DNA of 64,000 nucleotides from Palsa-504 sp963756575 (GCA_963756575.1 CAVWOM010000001.1:806001-870000), one strand, 5' to 3'. Counted from the first letter of the stretch, positions 34,251-43,404 are shown. The notes: generated by a model from the sequence alone, not told the origin. Translations and numbers: made by a program.

Positions 34251-35411
34251 GTGGCCCGACCCGGATACCGGTACGCCGGCCGCCACGTCCCGGTCAGCCG
34301 CCTGCTGCGGCATCGTGTGATCCAGGGCGGGCTGGCCCTGATCGCCGTCCTGTGCTGCTGGGCGGCCCTCTCCGTCGGCCAGGCGCTGACCGCGCCGGGC
34401 GGTGGTTCGGTCTCTTCCAGGCTGGCCGAATGGGCGCGGGATCACTACCTGGGGCCGGTGGTGACGTTCGGTGAGTGGCTCACCTACTCCCCGCCGAAGC
34501 TCGGCGGCGTGCCTGGCTTCTCGCTGACCGCCCCGCCCAGCGGTGCGGCCACGGCCAAGCCCGGCCCTTCCGGGTTCCGGTCGTTCATCCCGGCCCGGCT
34601 GAGCTCCCCGGCGGGGGCACCGCTGCCGGGCGAGGGTGCCTGGCGGGTGCTGGAGACGGTCCGCTCCCGGCCCGCCGTGCTCGGCGCCTACCTGCGGCCG
34701 GACCGGGTGCATACCTCTTACGTGGCCGGCCTCGTCTCGCTGGATCAGCGACTGGTCCGCTTCCAGCTGCGTCCCGGCGCCGAGGATCCGGGCCCGGGCG
34801 ACTGGAAGGCCAAGCCGTACGTGCCCGCGGGCACCCGGACCGGGCTGCTGGCCACGTTCAACGGCGGCTTCAAGCTCAACAGCGCGGGCGGCGGCTTCTA
34901 CCTCAACGGCACCAGCCGCGGCACGCTGACCAGCGGGGCGGCGTCAGTGGTCTATTACCGCGACGGCACCATCAGGATCGGTGCCTGGGGGAGCGAGGTC
35001 CGGATGTCGGCGTCCGTGACCGGTGTCCGGCAGAACCTGCGGCTGATCGTCGATCACGGCCGGGTCCCGTCGTCGGTGAACCAGGACGTGCTCGGCAGCT
35101 GGGGCGCCACCCTGGGCGGGGGCTACTACGTGTGGCGGTCCGGCCTGGGCGTCACCAGCGACGGAAGGGTGATCTTCGTCTACGGTCCCGCGCTGGACGT
35201 GCGCACGCTGGCGGGCCTGCTCCACCGGGCCGGTGCGGTCGAGGCGCTGCAACTGGACATCAACCCGTTCTGGACGTCGTTCGAGTACTACCAGGCCCAC
35301 GGCCGTCCCGCCGACCCGCACCCGGTGAACCTCCTGCCTACCCAGCAGCAGAGCGCCTACCGGTACTACTCGGTCTACAGCCGTGACTTCACCGCGGCCT
35401 ACGGGCGATGA
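34251..35411 (+). CDS. Phosphodiester glycosidase (NAGPA-like) family protein, membrane-anchored
   Basis: A 386-residue protein with one N-terminal span (LALIAVLCCWAALSVGQAL). The C-terminal about 230 residues form the NAGPA fold: GTRTGLLATFNGGFKLNSAG, then VNQDVLGSWGATLGGGYYVW, then VEALQLDINPFWTSF. The FNGGF and LD-N motifs hold the family's conserved Asn and Asp. The family includes the eukaryotic uncovering enzyme that cleaves GlcNAc-phosphodiesters; bacterial members act on exopolysaccharide or wall phosphodiesters. The GTG start follows GGAGGAC. It overlaps the UbiA gene by ATGA, pointing to a joint role in wall or surface-polymer chemistry. Confidence 0.85.
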   Translation: MARPGYRYAGRHVPVSRLLRHRVIQGGLALIAVLCCWAALSVGQALTAPGGGSVSSRLAEWARDHYLGPVVTFGEWLTYSPPKLGGVPGFSLTAPPSGAATAKPGPSGFRSFIPARLSSPAGAPLPGEGAWRVLETVRSRPAVLGAYLRPDRVHTSYVAGLVSLDQRLVRFQLRPGAEDPGPGDWKAKPYVPAGTRTGLLATFNGGFKLNSAGGGFYLNGTSRGTLTSGAASVVYYRDGTIRIGAWGSEVRMSASVTGVRQNLRLIVDHGRVPSSVNQDVLGSWGATLGGGYYVWRSGLGVTSDGRVIFVYGPALDVRTLAGLLHRAGAVEALQLDINPFWTSFEYYQAHGRPADPHPVNLLPTQQQSAYRYYSVYSRDFTAAYGR

Positions 35412-36310
35412 CCGCCGAGGCGGAGGCCGGGTCGTCCCCGGTCCGGCTGCTGCGCTGGCTCACGGCCGTGGTGACCACCGCCCGGCCGCGGCAGTGGCCG
35501 AAGAACCTGCTCGTATTCGCGGCGCCGCTGGCCGGGGCGACGCTGGGCCGGGATGACGGGCTGGGCTACGCGCTGGTGGCCGCGGCCGCCTTCGGCTGCG
35601 CCTCGGTGGCGGTGTACTTCGCCAACGACGTGGCCGACGCTGGCCGGGACCGGCGGCACCCCCGCAAGCGGCACCGCCCGGTCGCCGCCGGCGAGCTGCC
35701 CAAGTCCCACGCGATCACGCTGAGCGCGGTGAGCGCCGCCGCCGGGATCACCGCCGGGGTGGTCATCTCCGAGCCGCTGCTGACCGTGGCGGTCGGCGGG
35801 TACCTGGGCATCTCGTTCCTGTACTCAGCGGTGCTCAAGCACATCCCGGTGCTGGAGCTGCTCTTCGTGACCTCAGGGTTCCTGCTCCGCGTGCTCGGCG
35901 GCGCGGCGGCCACCCACGTGCGGCCCTCCGGGTGGTTCCTGCTGGTCTGCAGCCTGGGCGCGTTCGGAGTGGCCGTGGCCAAGCGCTACACCGAGCTGAC
36001 CAGCCTGGGGGCCGAGGCCATCGCGCACCGGCCGGCCATGCGCCGGTACCGGGCCGGCGCCCTGCGGCTGGCCCAGCTCGCCGCCGGGGCCGCGATGACC
36101 GGGGCCTACCTGGCCTGGGCGGCCGGCCAGCCGCCCGGGGCGGCCCGCTGGCATCTGGCCAGCGGCTTGCCGCTGGCCGTCGCGCTGGTCCGGTTCGGCG
36201 TGCTCACCGGGCGCGGCACGGCCACGCCGGTGGAGGACCTGCTGACCCGGGACGGGCTCATGACGGGCTGCGAGCTGGCCTGGCTGGCCCTGTTCGTGGC
36301 TGGCCTGTAA
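35408..36310 (+). CDS. UbiA family decaprenyl-phosphate phosphoribosyltransferase-like protein
   Basis: A 300-residue enzyme with about eight spans. It has RPRQWPKNLLVFAAPL at the N-terminus, the first Asp-rich motif in YFANDVADAGRDRRHPRKRH followed by RPVAAGELP, and the second loop VAVAKRYTEL. These are hallmarks of the Rv3806c/DprE-pathway UbiA branch, which puts phosphoribose on polyprenyl phosphate to make an arabinose donor. The pairing with a phosphodiester glycosidase is consistent with a lipid-linked pentose for a surface polymer. It is followed after 30 bp by the OmpR-type regulator. Confidence 0.85.
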   Translation: MTAEAEAGSSPVRLLRWLTAVVTTARPRQWPKNLLVFAAPLAGATLGRDDGLGYALVAAAAFGCASVAVYFANDVADAGRDRRHPRKRHRPVAAGELPKSHAITLSAVSAAAGITAGVVISEPLLTVAVGGYLGISFLYSAVLKHIPVLELLFVTSGFLLRVLGGAAATHVRPSGWFLLVCSLGAFGVAVAKRYTELTSLGAEAIAHRPAMRRYRAGALRLAQLAAGAAMTGAYLAWAAGQPPGAARWHLASGLPLAVALVRFGVLTGRGTATPVEDLLTRDGLMTGCELAWLALFVAGL

Positions 36311-36340
36311 GTGGCCGGGCCGCGGGTACATTCTGGGAGT

Positions 36341-37009
36341 GTGAGGGTGCTGGTCGCGGAGGATGACGAGAATCTCGGCACGGTCCTGGCCCGTGGCCTG
36401 CGAGAACACGGCTACGTGGTGGACCTGGTGCCCGACGGCGAGACCGCGGCGAACTACTTGCGCTTCTACTCCTACGAGGTGGTGGTGCTGGACTGGCGTA
36501 TGCCCCGGCTCTCCGGCCTGGACCTGGTCCAGAAGCTGCGCCGGTCCGGCACGGGCGTCCCGGTGCTGATGCTGACCGCCCGGGACACGCCCGCGGACCG
36601 GATCACCGGCCTCGACGCGGGCGCCGACGACTACCTGGTCAAGCCGTTCGACTTCGGTGAACTGCTGGCCCGGCTGCGCGCTCTGCAGCGGCGCCCCGCG
36701 GTCAGCCAGCCGCCCCGCATGGTCACCGGCGAGGTCGAGCTCGACCCGGCCACCCGCCAGGTGCTGGTCTGCGGCCAGGCCCCCGCGCTGACCGCCACCG
36801 AGTTCGGCATCCTGGAGATCTTGATGCGACGGTCACCGCACGTGGTGGAGCGCCGCTCGATCGCCCAGCACGTATGGGACAACGAGGCCGACGCCTTCGG
36901 TTCCAACACCATTGACGTCCACCTGGCCCGGCTGCGAGCCAAGCTGGCCGGCGGGGGAGTGCGGATCGAAACCGTCCGGGGCGTCGGCTACCGGATCACC
37001 CCGGCATGA
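36341..37009 (+). CDS. OmpR family response regulator
   Basis: A 222-residue regulator. The receiver has EDDEN near its start, phospho-Asp in VVVLDWRMPRLSG, T in LMLTARDTP and KPFDFGELLARLRAL. The winged helix ends in IETVRGVGYRI. The GTG at 36341 (VRVLVAEDD) is chosen over upstream alternatives because it gives the normal N-terminus and follows GGGAG. It is coupled to the kinase by ATGA and probably governs the glycosidase/UbiA genes just upstream. Confidence 0.93.
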   Translation: MRVLVAEDDENLGTVLARGLREHGYVVDLVPDGETAANYLRFYSYEVVVLDWRMPRLSGLDLVQKLRRSGTGVPVLMLTARDTPADRITGLDAGADDYLVKPFDFGELLARLRALQRRPAVSQPPRMVTGEVELDPATRQVLVCGQAPALTATEFGILEILMRRSPHVVERRSIAQHVWDNEADAFGSNTIDVHLARLRAKLAGGGVRIETVRGVGYRITPA

Positions 37010-38271
37010 GAGCCAGGATCCGGCCCGGCCCGGCGGTCAAGGTGGCCACGGCGGCCACGGCGGTCCTGGCCGTCGTCTACGTCGTCGCCGTGATCGTGCT
37101 CAACCTGCTGGTGGGCGCGCACCTGACCGGGCAGGGCGAAGCCCGGCTGGCCGACCGGCTCGCCGATGTCCGGCGTGACCCATCCCAGCTCACCCGGCCG
37201 GCCAGCGGCCCGGGAGCCGCCCGCCAGCCGGACGACCTGGACGCCGATTCGGCGCCGGTGTACCTGTGGGCGGCGAACGCCGCCGGGACGGTAACCGCGC
37301 ACAGCCCGGGTGCGCCGCCGCTGCCCGCCGCCCTGTTCCGCGACGACGGGACCCGTGACGGCCGGGTCGTCACGGCCGGCCTCGGCCCGCGGGCCGCGCG
37401 GTACCGGCTCGAGCTGACCCGGACGGCAGCCGGCTGGCTGGCCGCCGGCCAGAGCACGGCCGACGACACCCACACCCAGAACCTGCTGCGCGACACCGAG
37501 GTCATCGCCGCCCCGTTCGTGCTGGCGGCCATGTTCGCGGGTGCGCTGGTGGTCGGGCTGCGGGCGCTAGCCCCGGTGGAGCAGTCCCGGCGCCGCCAGC
37601 TCGAGTTCACCGCCGACGCCTCGCACGAGCTGCGCACCCCGCTCAGCGTCATCCGGGCCGAGGCCGACGTGGCCCTGGCCTCGCCCCGGGACGCAGCCGG
37701 GTACCGGGACGCGCTGACCCGGATCCAGGGCGAAACCGAGCGGCTGCGCCAGCTGATCGAGGACATGCTGTGGCTGGCCCGGTTCGATTCCCGGCCGCCG
37801 CCCCCCGGTGACGAGCCGGTCGATCTCGCCATGCTGGCCCTAGCCTGTGCGGACCGCTTCCGGTCGGTCGGGCAGGCCCTGACCGCGGACACCCCGGACG
37901 TACCCGTGCTGATCAGCGCTCCGCCCGAGTGGATCGACCGGCTGGCCGGCGTCCTGGTCGACAACGCGTGCCGCCACGCGGGCCCCGGGGGCCAGGTCCG
38001 GATCCGGGTCCTGGCCGAGGGCGGCCGGGTCAGCCTGGTGGTAGAGGACAGCGGTCCCGGCATTCCGGAGGCGGAGCGGTCCCGGCTGTTCGACCGGTTC
38101 CACCGGGCCACGGAGCCCGGCTCGGGCACCGGCCTCGGCCTCGCCATCGGCGACTCGATCGTGCGCTCGACCGGCGGGCGCTGGCGGGTAGGCGACTCCG
38201 GCCTGGGGGGCGCCTTGATGGCGGTGTCCTGGCGGCACACCCAGCCCCGGGTCTTCGAGCGGCCGGCCTGA
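37006..38271 (+). CDS. Sensor histidine kinase, OmpR/HisKA type
   Basis: A 421-residue kinase. It has TM1 (ATAVLAVVYVVAVIVLNLLV), an extracytoplasmic sensor of about 130 residues and TM2 (FVLAAMFAGALVVGLRAL). There is no clear HAMP domain. The H-box is FTADASHELRTPLSVIRAEA, with N-box VLVDNACRHAG, a G1 box EDSGPGIPEAE and G2 GTGLGLAIGDSI. It ends 20 bp before the stop of the convergent MFS gene. Confidence 0.93.
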   Translation: MRARIRPGPAVKVATAATAVLAVVYVVAVIVLNLLVGAHLTGQGEARLADRLADVRRDPSQLTRPASGPGAARQPDDLDADSAPVYLWAANAAGTVTAHSPGAPPLPAALFRDDGTRDGRVVTAGLGPRAARYRLELTRTAAGWLAAGQSTADDTHTQNLLRDTEVIAAPFVLAAMFAGALVVGLRALAPVEQSRRRQLEFTADASHELRTPLSVIRAEADVALASPRDAAGYRDALTRIQGETERLRQLIEDMLWLARFDSRPPPPGDEPVDLAMLALACADRFRSVGQALTADTPDVPVLISAPPEWIDRLAGVLVDNACRHAGPGGQVRIRVLAEGGRVSLVVEDSGPGIPEAERSRLFDRFHRATEPGSGTGLGLAIGDSIVRSTGGRWRVGDSGLGGALMAVSWRHTQPRVFERPA

Positions 38272-38291
38272 GTGCCGCACACCCGGCCCTC

Positions 38292-39791
38292 TCACCGGAC
38301 AGGCGCGCTCGGCGGTGCGGGATGCCGTGCGCCGGGCGTGCTGGCAGTACCAGCCCGGTCAGCCTCCGGCGTGCCGGTGGCCGCCGGCCGGTCCCTGCGG
38401 CCAGGCAAGATCGTTCCGGCCGCCGCCCCGGCCAGGGCGAGGACCGCCGCGGCGGCAAAGGCGGCGACGAATCCGCGGCTGAAGGCGGCGGGGCCAGAGT
38501 AGCTTCCGGCGGTGGCGAACACGGCACCGAGCACCGCGACGCCGAATGCGCCGCCGAGCTGGCGCATGGTGGTGAACGCACCGGATGCCGTGCCGATGTC
38601 CCCGGGCGGCACGGTGCTGGTGACAGACCTGGTAACCGCGGGAATGGCCAGCGCCAGCCCGACCCCGACGATGGTCATCGGCGCGACCAGGGGTAGGTAG
38701 CCACGATCAGGGCCTGCCACGGCGGCGATCCAGGCCACCCCGGAAGCCATCAGCAGCGCCCCGCCCACGACCAGCGCCCGTTCACCGATCCGGTCCGCCA
38801 GCGCCCCGGCCCGGGGACCGACCAGGAGCGGCGCGATTCCCCACGGCAGCAGCCGGAGCCCGGCGCCGAGCGGATCCTGGCCGGCCACCACCTGCTGGAA
38901 CTGCGGCATCAGGAATATCACTCCGGTGAGGGAGGCGTTGATGGCGAAGATCGCGGCGTTGCCCGCGGAAAACGCGGCCGACCGGAACAGCCGCGTCGGG
39001 AGCATCGGGCGCACCGCCCGGCGCTCCCAGGCAGCGAACGCGACTGCCGCTCCGGCCCCGCCCGCGAGCGGGCCCACCACCTCCGGGCTGCTCCAGCCGG
39101 CCGTGTTTCCCTGGACCAGCCCCCACACCAAGCCCAGCGCCGCGGCGGTGACCAGCGCCACGCCGGGCAGGTCAACCGCACCGCCCGGGCCGGTCGCCTC
39201 GCTGATCCGGGTGAGGACCAGCGGGATGGCCGCCAGCGCGATGGGCACGTTGAGCCAGAAGATCCACTGCCAGCCCAGCCCCTGGGTGACCGCGCCGCCC
39301 AGGACCGGGCCGGCTACTGCGGCCAGCGCGGTCACCCCGCCGTAGATCCCGATCGCCCAGCCGCGCCGGGCCGGCGGGAACGCGCCGTTCAGCAGGGCCA
39401 GCGCCATCGGCATGATGGTCGCCGCGCCCCCGCCCTGAACGGCGCGCGCGATGATCAGCGCGGCGGCGTCCGGAGCCAGGGCGCACCCCGCCGAGGACAC
39501 CGCGAAAACCGCGAGCCCGGCGGCGAAGAGCCGGCGGCGGCCAAGCCGGTCGCCGAGCGCCGCCGCCGTCATCAGCAGCACCGCAAAGCTGAGCGTATAA
39601 GCACTGACCGTCCATTCCAGCTCCGCTAGCGACGCCCCCAGGTAACGCCGGATCGCGGTCAGCGCGGTGGCCACGACCATCACGTCGAGGATCACGATGA
39701 ACGACGCTAGCGAGGCCAGGCCAAGCGCCCACCGTTGCTCGCGGGTCGTCCCCGCCGGCCTGCCGCCATCTGCCGCCCGCGTCTGCGCCAC
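38292..39791 (-). CDS. MFS transporter, DHA2 (EmrB/QacA) family
   Basis: A 499-residue proton-driven drug exporter with 14 predicted spans. TM1 has VILDVMVVATALTAIRRYLG, the family's motif D1 (usually LD-TIVNVALP, here altered). Motif A is ALGDRLGRRRLFAAGLAVFA, and motif C is GIYGGVTALAAVAGPVLGG. The GTG start at 39791 follows AGGAGAAGG. It is divergent from the ECF sigma factor gene, with a strong palindrome between them. The substrate is unknown. Confidence 0.93.
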   Translation of the reverse strand: MAQTRAADGGRPAGTTREQRWALGLASLASFIVILDVMVVATALTAIRRYLGASLAELEWTVSAYTLSFAVLLMTAAALGDRLGRRRLFAAGLAVFAVSSAGCALAPDAAALIIARAVQGGGAATIMPMALALLNGAFPPARRGWAIGIYGGVTALAAVAGPVLGGAVTQGLGWQWIFWLNVPIALAAIPLVLTRISEATGPGGAVDLPGVALVTAAALGLVWGLVQGNTAGWSSPEVVGPLAGGAGAAVAFAAWERRAVRPMLPTRLFRSAAFSAGNAAIFAINASLTGVIFLMPQFQQVVAGQDPLGAGLRLLPWGIAPLLVGPRAGALADRIGERALVVGGALLMASGVAWIAAVAGPDRGYLPLVAPMTIVGVGLALAIPAVTRSVTSTVPPGDIGTASGAFTTMRQLGGAFGVAVLGAVFATAGSYSGPAAFSRGFVAAFAAAAVLALAGAAAGTILPGRRDRPAATGTPEADRAGTASTPGARHPAPPSAPVR

Positions 39792-39850
39792 GTGCCTTCT
39801 CCTGTCTGCCGTTACCGCTTTCGTTGTGTTAGGACCAGACGCGAGCAGGA

Positions 39851-39877
39851 AACTGGCCGGCCGCGGGCCGGCCAGTT
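39851..39877. promoter_or_regulatory. Perfect 12-bp inverted repeat in the divergent MFS/sigma promoter region
   Basis: AACTGGCCGGCC (39851-39862) and GGCCGGCCAGTT (39866-39877) are separated by GCG. It is placed 60 bp upstream of the MFS start and 52 bp upstream of the sigma factor start. It can be an operator for a dimer or a hairpin insulating the two transcripts. Confidence 0.5.
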
Positions 39878-39928
39878 CCCGATCCGGACGGTGTCATTAC
39901 CTGCGGACGAGATCTGGCCGGAGGGGCT

Positions 39929-40951
39929 ATGGGAGGAAGCGTGGATGCGACCGGACAGCTGCTTGACCGGGCCCGCTCAGGTGACGGGGAGGCGTTCGCC
40001 GAACTCACCGGGAGGTTCCGGCGCGAACTGCAGGTGCACTGCTACCGGATCCTCGGCTCGGCCGCCGACGCCGAGGACATGCTGCAGGAGACGATGATGG
40101 CGGCCTGGCGCGGGCTTGACCGGTTCGAGGGCCGCGCGTCGCTACGTACCTGGCTGCATGCGATCGCCACCAACAAGTGCCTGAACCACTTGCGTGCCGC
40201 CCGTAGCGTGCCTGCGTACACGCCGGAGGTGCCGCTGCCCGAGCCCACCCGCAGCGGGGAGCCGCGGTGGCTCGAACCCTACCCCGACGCCCTGCTCGGC
40301 GACCTGCCCGACACCACCCCGGGGCCGGAGGCGCGATATGAGGCCCGCGAATCGGTGTCGCTCGCCTTCGTCACCGCGTTGCAGCACCTCCCGCCCCGGC
40401 AGCGTGCCGCCCTGGTGCTCCGCGACGCACTCGGGTTCCGCGCCGCCGAAACCGCGGCCATCCTGGGCTGCAGCGTGGACGCCGCGAACAACCTGCTGAA
40501 GCGGGCCCGGGCCACGATCGCGCGCCACCTGCCGCCGGGCGGCCGAGACGAGGCCCCGCTGCCTGGATCCGCGCGTGAGCACCAGGTCACGGCGCGCTTC
40601 GCCGACGCGTTCGAGCGCGGCGACGTCGAGGCCATCGTCGCCCTGCTCACCGATGATGTGTGGCTCACGATGCCGCCGCTGCCGTTCGAGTACCACGGCC
40701 GCGCCGCGGTCGGGCACTTCCTGGACACCGTCTCATTCCGCCACGGAACCCGGCGGTCACGGCTCGTCCCCGCCCGGGCGAACGGCCAGGCCGCCTTCGT
40801 CCGCTACCTACCTGACCCGCACGTACCGGTCGGCCACGCGCACGGCCTGCTCGTGCTGACCCTTGCGGGCGACCGCATCTGCGGCATCACCGGATTCATC
40901 GACAACAGCGTCCTGGGCCGGTTCGGGTTGCCTCGTACCCTCCCCGAATAA
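39929..40951 (+). CDS. ECF sigma factor with SnoaL-like C-terminal domain (SigX5/SigJ type)
   Basis: A 340-residue sigma factor. Region 2 holds CYRILGSAADAEDMLQETMM and FEGRASLRTWLHAIATNKCL. Region 4 has LPPRQRAALVLRDALGFRAA followed by ETAAILGCSVDAANNLLKRA. Residues 210-335 form an NTF2/SnoaL domain (FADAFERGDVEAIVALLTDD, then WLTMPPLPFEYHGR). In this ECF group the fused domain regulates sigma activity in place of an anti-sigma factor. The ATG at 39929 follows GGAGGGG; a GTG at 39941 with its own GGGAGGA is an alternative. It is divergent from the MFS exporter, a possible target. Confidence 0.92.
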   Translation: MGGSVDATGQLLDRARSGDGEAFAELTGRFRRELQVHCYRILGSAADAEDMLQETMMAAWRGLDRFEGRASLRTWLHAIATNKCLNHLRAARSVPAYTPEVPLPEPTRSGEPRWLEPYPDALLGDLPDTTPGPEARYEARESVSLAFVTALQHLPPRQRAALVLRDALGFRAAETAAILGCSVDAANNLLKRARATIARHLPPGGRDEAPLPGSAREHQVTARFADAFERGDVEAIVALLTDDVWLTMPPLPFEYHGRAAVGHFLDTVSFRHGTRRSRLVPARANGQAAFVRYLPDPHVPVGHAHGLLVLTLAGDRICGITGFIDNSVLGRFGLPRTLPE

Positions 40952-41037
40952 GCCAGGGTGGTGTCCGGTCGTTCTCGACGGCCGGCGTGCGGGGGCTTAC
41001 GGTAGGTGGCGAACTCCCGGCGCGAAGGGGGAACCCG

Positions 41038-42588
41038 ATGTACCCAGGCCCGCATGCTCGTGACCGTGCCGGTCAGGCCGCGTTCGTCATGGCCTCGACC
41101 GGTGAGAGCGTTTCGTACGCGGAGTACGAGGCGCGGACTAACCGGCTGGCTCACCTGCTGCGCGCCCGCGGACTGGGCCGCCTGGATCACTATGCCATCT
41201 TCATGGAGAACAACGACCGGTACCTGGAGGCCTGCGGTGCGGGGGAGCGGGCGGGCCTGTACTACACGTGCGTCAACTCCTTCCTGACCGCGCCGGAGCT
41301 GGCCTACATCCTCAACAACAGCACCGCCAAGTTCCTGATCACCTCCCGGGCGTGCCGGGAGGTGGCCCTGGAGGCGGTGCGTGACTGTCCCGGGCTGACA
41401 TCCGGCCTGATCGTGGACGGCACCGGCGACGACGGGATATTCGCCGACTTCGCGGAAGCGACCCGCGCCTACCCTGATACGCCGATCGGCGACGAGAGCC
41501 TGGGGACGCCGATGCTGTACTCCTCGGGCACGACGGGCCGGCCCAAGGGCATCATCCGGCCCCTGGACGACATCCCGCCCGGTGACCAGCTGCCCCTGTT
41601 CGGCTTCTTGTCCCGGCTGTGGCAGTACCGGGACGGGCTCACCTACCTGTCGCCCGCCCCGCTGTACCACTCGGCCCCGCAGGCCGCGGTCGGCCTGGCC
41701 ATCCGCCACGGCGGGACCGTGGTCATCATGGAGAAGTTCGATCCCGAGCAGTACCTGCGCCTGGTCGAGCGCTACCGGGTGACGCACAGCCAGCTCGTCC
41801 CGACGATGTTCAGCCGGATGCTGAAACTCCCGGCGGAGGTGCGCAGCCAGTACGACCTGTCCTCGCTCGAGGTCGCCGTCCACGCGGCCGCGCCGTGCCC
41901 GGTGCCGGTCAAGCAGCAGATGATCGACTGGTGGGGGCCGGTCCTGCTGGAGTACTACGCCTCGACCGAGGCCGTCGGCTTCACGGCCTGCGACAGCGCC
42001 GAATGGCTGGCCCATCCCGGCACCGTCGGCAAGGTGATGCTCGGGGAGCTGCACATCCTGGACGATTCCTTCGCGCCGGTCCCGCCGGGTACGCCCGGCA
42101 CGCTGTGGTTCAAGCCCGGATCGCCGTTCGGCTACTTCGACGACACCGAGAAAACGGCCGAGTCGACCTCGCCCGACGGGTCGATGGTCACCGTCGGCGA
42201 CGTCGGCTACCTCGACGACGACGGCTACCTGTACCTCACCGACCGCGCCACGTTCATGATCATCTCCGGCGGCGTCAACATCTACCCCCAGGAATGCGAG
42301 AACCTCCTCATCACCCACCCCAAGGTCGCCGACGCCGCCGTCTTCGGCATCCCGAACGAGGACCTCGGCGAGGAAGTCAAGGCCGTCGTCCAGCTCATGC
42401 CGGGCTTCGACCCCGGACCGGATACCGCCGCCGAGCTGATCGCGTTCTGCCGCGAGCACCTCGCCCACCTCAAATGCCCCCGGACGGTCGACTTCACCGC
42501 TCAGCTGCCCCGGCTCCCCACCGGCAAGCTCTACAAGAAGCCCTTCCGGGACGCCTACTGGGGCCAGTCCCGCAGCCGCATCGTCTGA
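41038..42588 (+). CDS. Acyl-CoA ligase (AMP-forming, FadD-like)
   Basis: A 516-residue ANL-superfamily enzyme that activates a carboxylic acid to acyl-AMP and then acyl-CoA. It has the P-loop LYSSGTTGRPKGI, the A5 motif LEYYASTEAVGF, A7 VTVGDVGYLDDDGYLYLTDR, the hinge MIISGGVNIYPQECENLL and the catalytic Lys near the C-terminus in LPRLPTGKLYKKPFRD. AAGGGGGAA precedes the ATG. No operon partner is evident: an ECF gene ends 86 bp upstream and an AraC remnant follows. The substrate is probably a medium or long fatty acid, inferred from family only. Confidence 0.92.
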   Translation: MYPGPHARDRAGQAAFVMASTGESVSYAEYEARTNRLAHLLRARGLGRLDHYAIFMENNDRYLEACGAGERAGLYYTCVNSFLTAPELAYILNNSTAKFLITSRACREVALEAVRDCPGLTSGLIVDGTGDDGIFADFAEATRAYPDTPIGDESLGTPMLYSSGTTGRPKGIIRPLDDIPPGDQLPLFGFLSRLWQYRDGLTYLSPAPLYHSAPQAAVGLAIRHGGTVVIMEKFDPEQYLRLVERYRVTHSQLVPTMFSRMLKLPAEVRSQYDLSSLEVAVHAAAPCPVPVKQQMIDWWGPVLLEYYASTEAVGFTACDSAEWLAHPGTVGKVMLGELHILDDSFAPVPPGTPGTLWFKPGSPFGYFDDTEKTAESTSPDGSMVTVGDVGYLDDDGYLYLTDRATFMIISGGVNIYPQECENLLITHPKVADAAVFGIPNEDLGEEVKAVVQLMPGFDPGPDTAAELIAFCREHLAHLKCPRTVDFTAQLPRLPTGKLYKKPFRDAYWGQSRSRIV

Positions 42589-42774
42589 CCCTCCGCCCTG
42601 AGCGAACCGCTGACGCTGGAGTCCGCCGCCGCCCAGGCGCACATGAGCAGCCGGACGCTGGCGCGGCGCTTCCGGGCCGAGACCGGGAACAGCGTGCAGG
42701 ACTGGATCGCGCGACCTCACCAACGCGGTGAGGTTCGGGGGAAGATCGTCTACTGCTTCCTCGCCAAAACGTGA
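42589..42774 (+). pseudogene. AraC-type regulator remnant (helix-turn-helix piece)
   Basis: Directly after the ligase stop, in the same frame, the DNA reads LSEPLTLESAAAQAHMSSRT, then LARRFRAETGNSVQDWIAR. This is the first HTH of an AraC/GlxA-type regulator (M-S-RTLARRFRAETG). After about 45 residues the homology ends and unrelated residues lead to TGA at 42772-42774. No start codon or N-terminal domain remains. It is a truncated remnant left between two intact genes. Confidence 0.8.
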
Positions 42775-42864
42775 CCCTCGGGTATGACATTGCGGTCACC
42801 GGCGGTGCTCCGATTGCCGCAGACGCCGGGGCACCGTGAATCGCCTGGTCAGTATGCTGAGCCG

Positions 42865-43362
42865 GTGACCGAAGGAGCCCGCCGCGCCGCCGAAGAGCCG
42901 CCCGTGGAGTGGCTGACCCCGGCGGAACTGGGCTCCTGGCTCTCCGTCGTCCGGCTGATCTGCTGGCTGCCCTGGTCGATCGACCAGCAGTTGCGGCGCG
43001 ATTCCAACCTGGGCATGGTCGAGTACCAGGTCATGGCCAGGCTGTCGCAAAGCCCGGAACGAACCCTGCGGATGGGCCTGCTCGCCGACCTCGCCAACTC
43101 GTCGCTGTCGCGGCTGTCGCACCTGGTCAAGCGGCTCGAGGAGCGGGGCTTGGTGCGCCGCGAGCCGGATCCGGCGGACGGGCGGTTCACCAACGCCATC
43201 TTGACCGACGAGGGCTTCCAGGTCCTCGCCGCGGCGGCGCCCGCGCACGTGGCCCACGTGCGATCGCTCGTCATCGACGCCCTGTCGTCCGAGCAGCTGC
43301 GGCGCCTCGGCCTGACCGCGGACCGCATCGTCTCACGCATCGACACCTCCGCGATCAACTAG
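42865..43362 (+). CDS. MarR family transcriptional regulator
   Basis: A 165-residue repressor. The winged helix is at about residues 45-125: MVEYQVMARLSQSPERTLRM, then LADLANSSLSRLSHLVKRLE, then ERGLVRREPDPADGRFTNAI (the wing with the D-R motif). Flanking helices form the dimer interface. The GTG at 42865 is the best start; the ATG 27 codons upstream is out of coding character. Three ACTTGA-N4-TCAAGT palindromes lie downstream, two of them directly before the reductase gene, which it most likely represses. Confidence 0.92.
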   Translation: MTEGARRAAEEPPVEWLTPAELGSWLSVVRLICWLPWSIDQQLRRDSNLGMVEYQVMARLSQSPERTLRMGLLADLANSSLSRLSHLVKRLEERGLVRREPDPADGRFTNAILTDEGFQVLAAAAPAHVAHVRSLVIDALSSEQLRRLGLTADRIVSRIDTSAIN

Positions 43363-43404
43363 CGATCGCAGGCACCCGCGGCGGCCGTCCAGGGCAGCTT
43401 ATAC

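Noticed and set aside
40804..42723. 639-codon minus-strand frame opposite the acyl-CoA ligase
   Set aside because: The plus strand has all ligase motifs, and the minus frame is low-complexity Gly/Arg/Asp.
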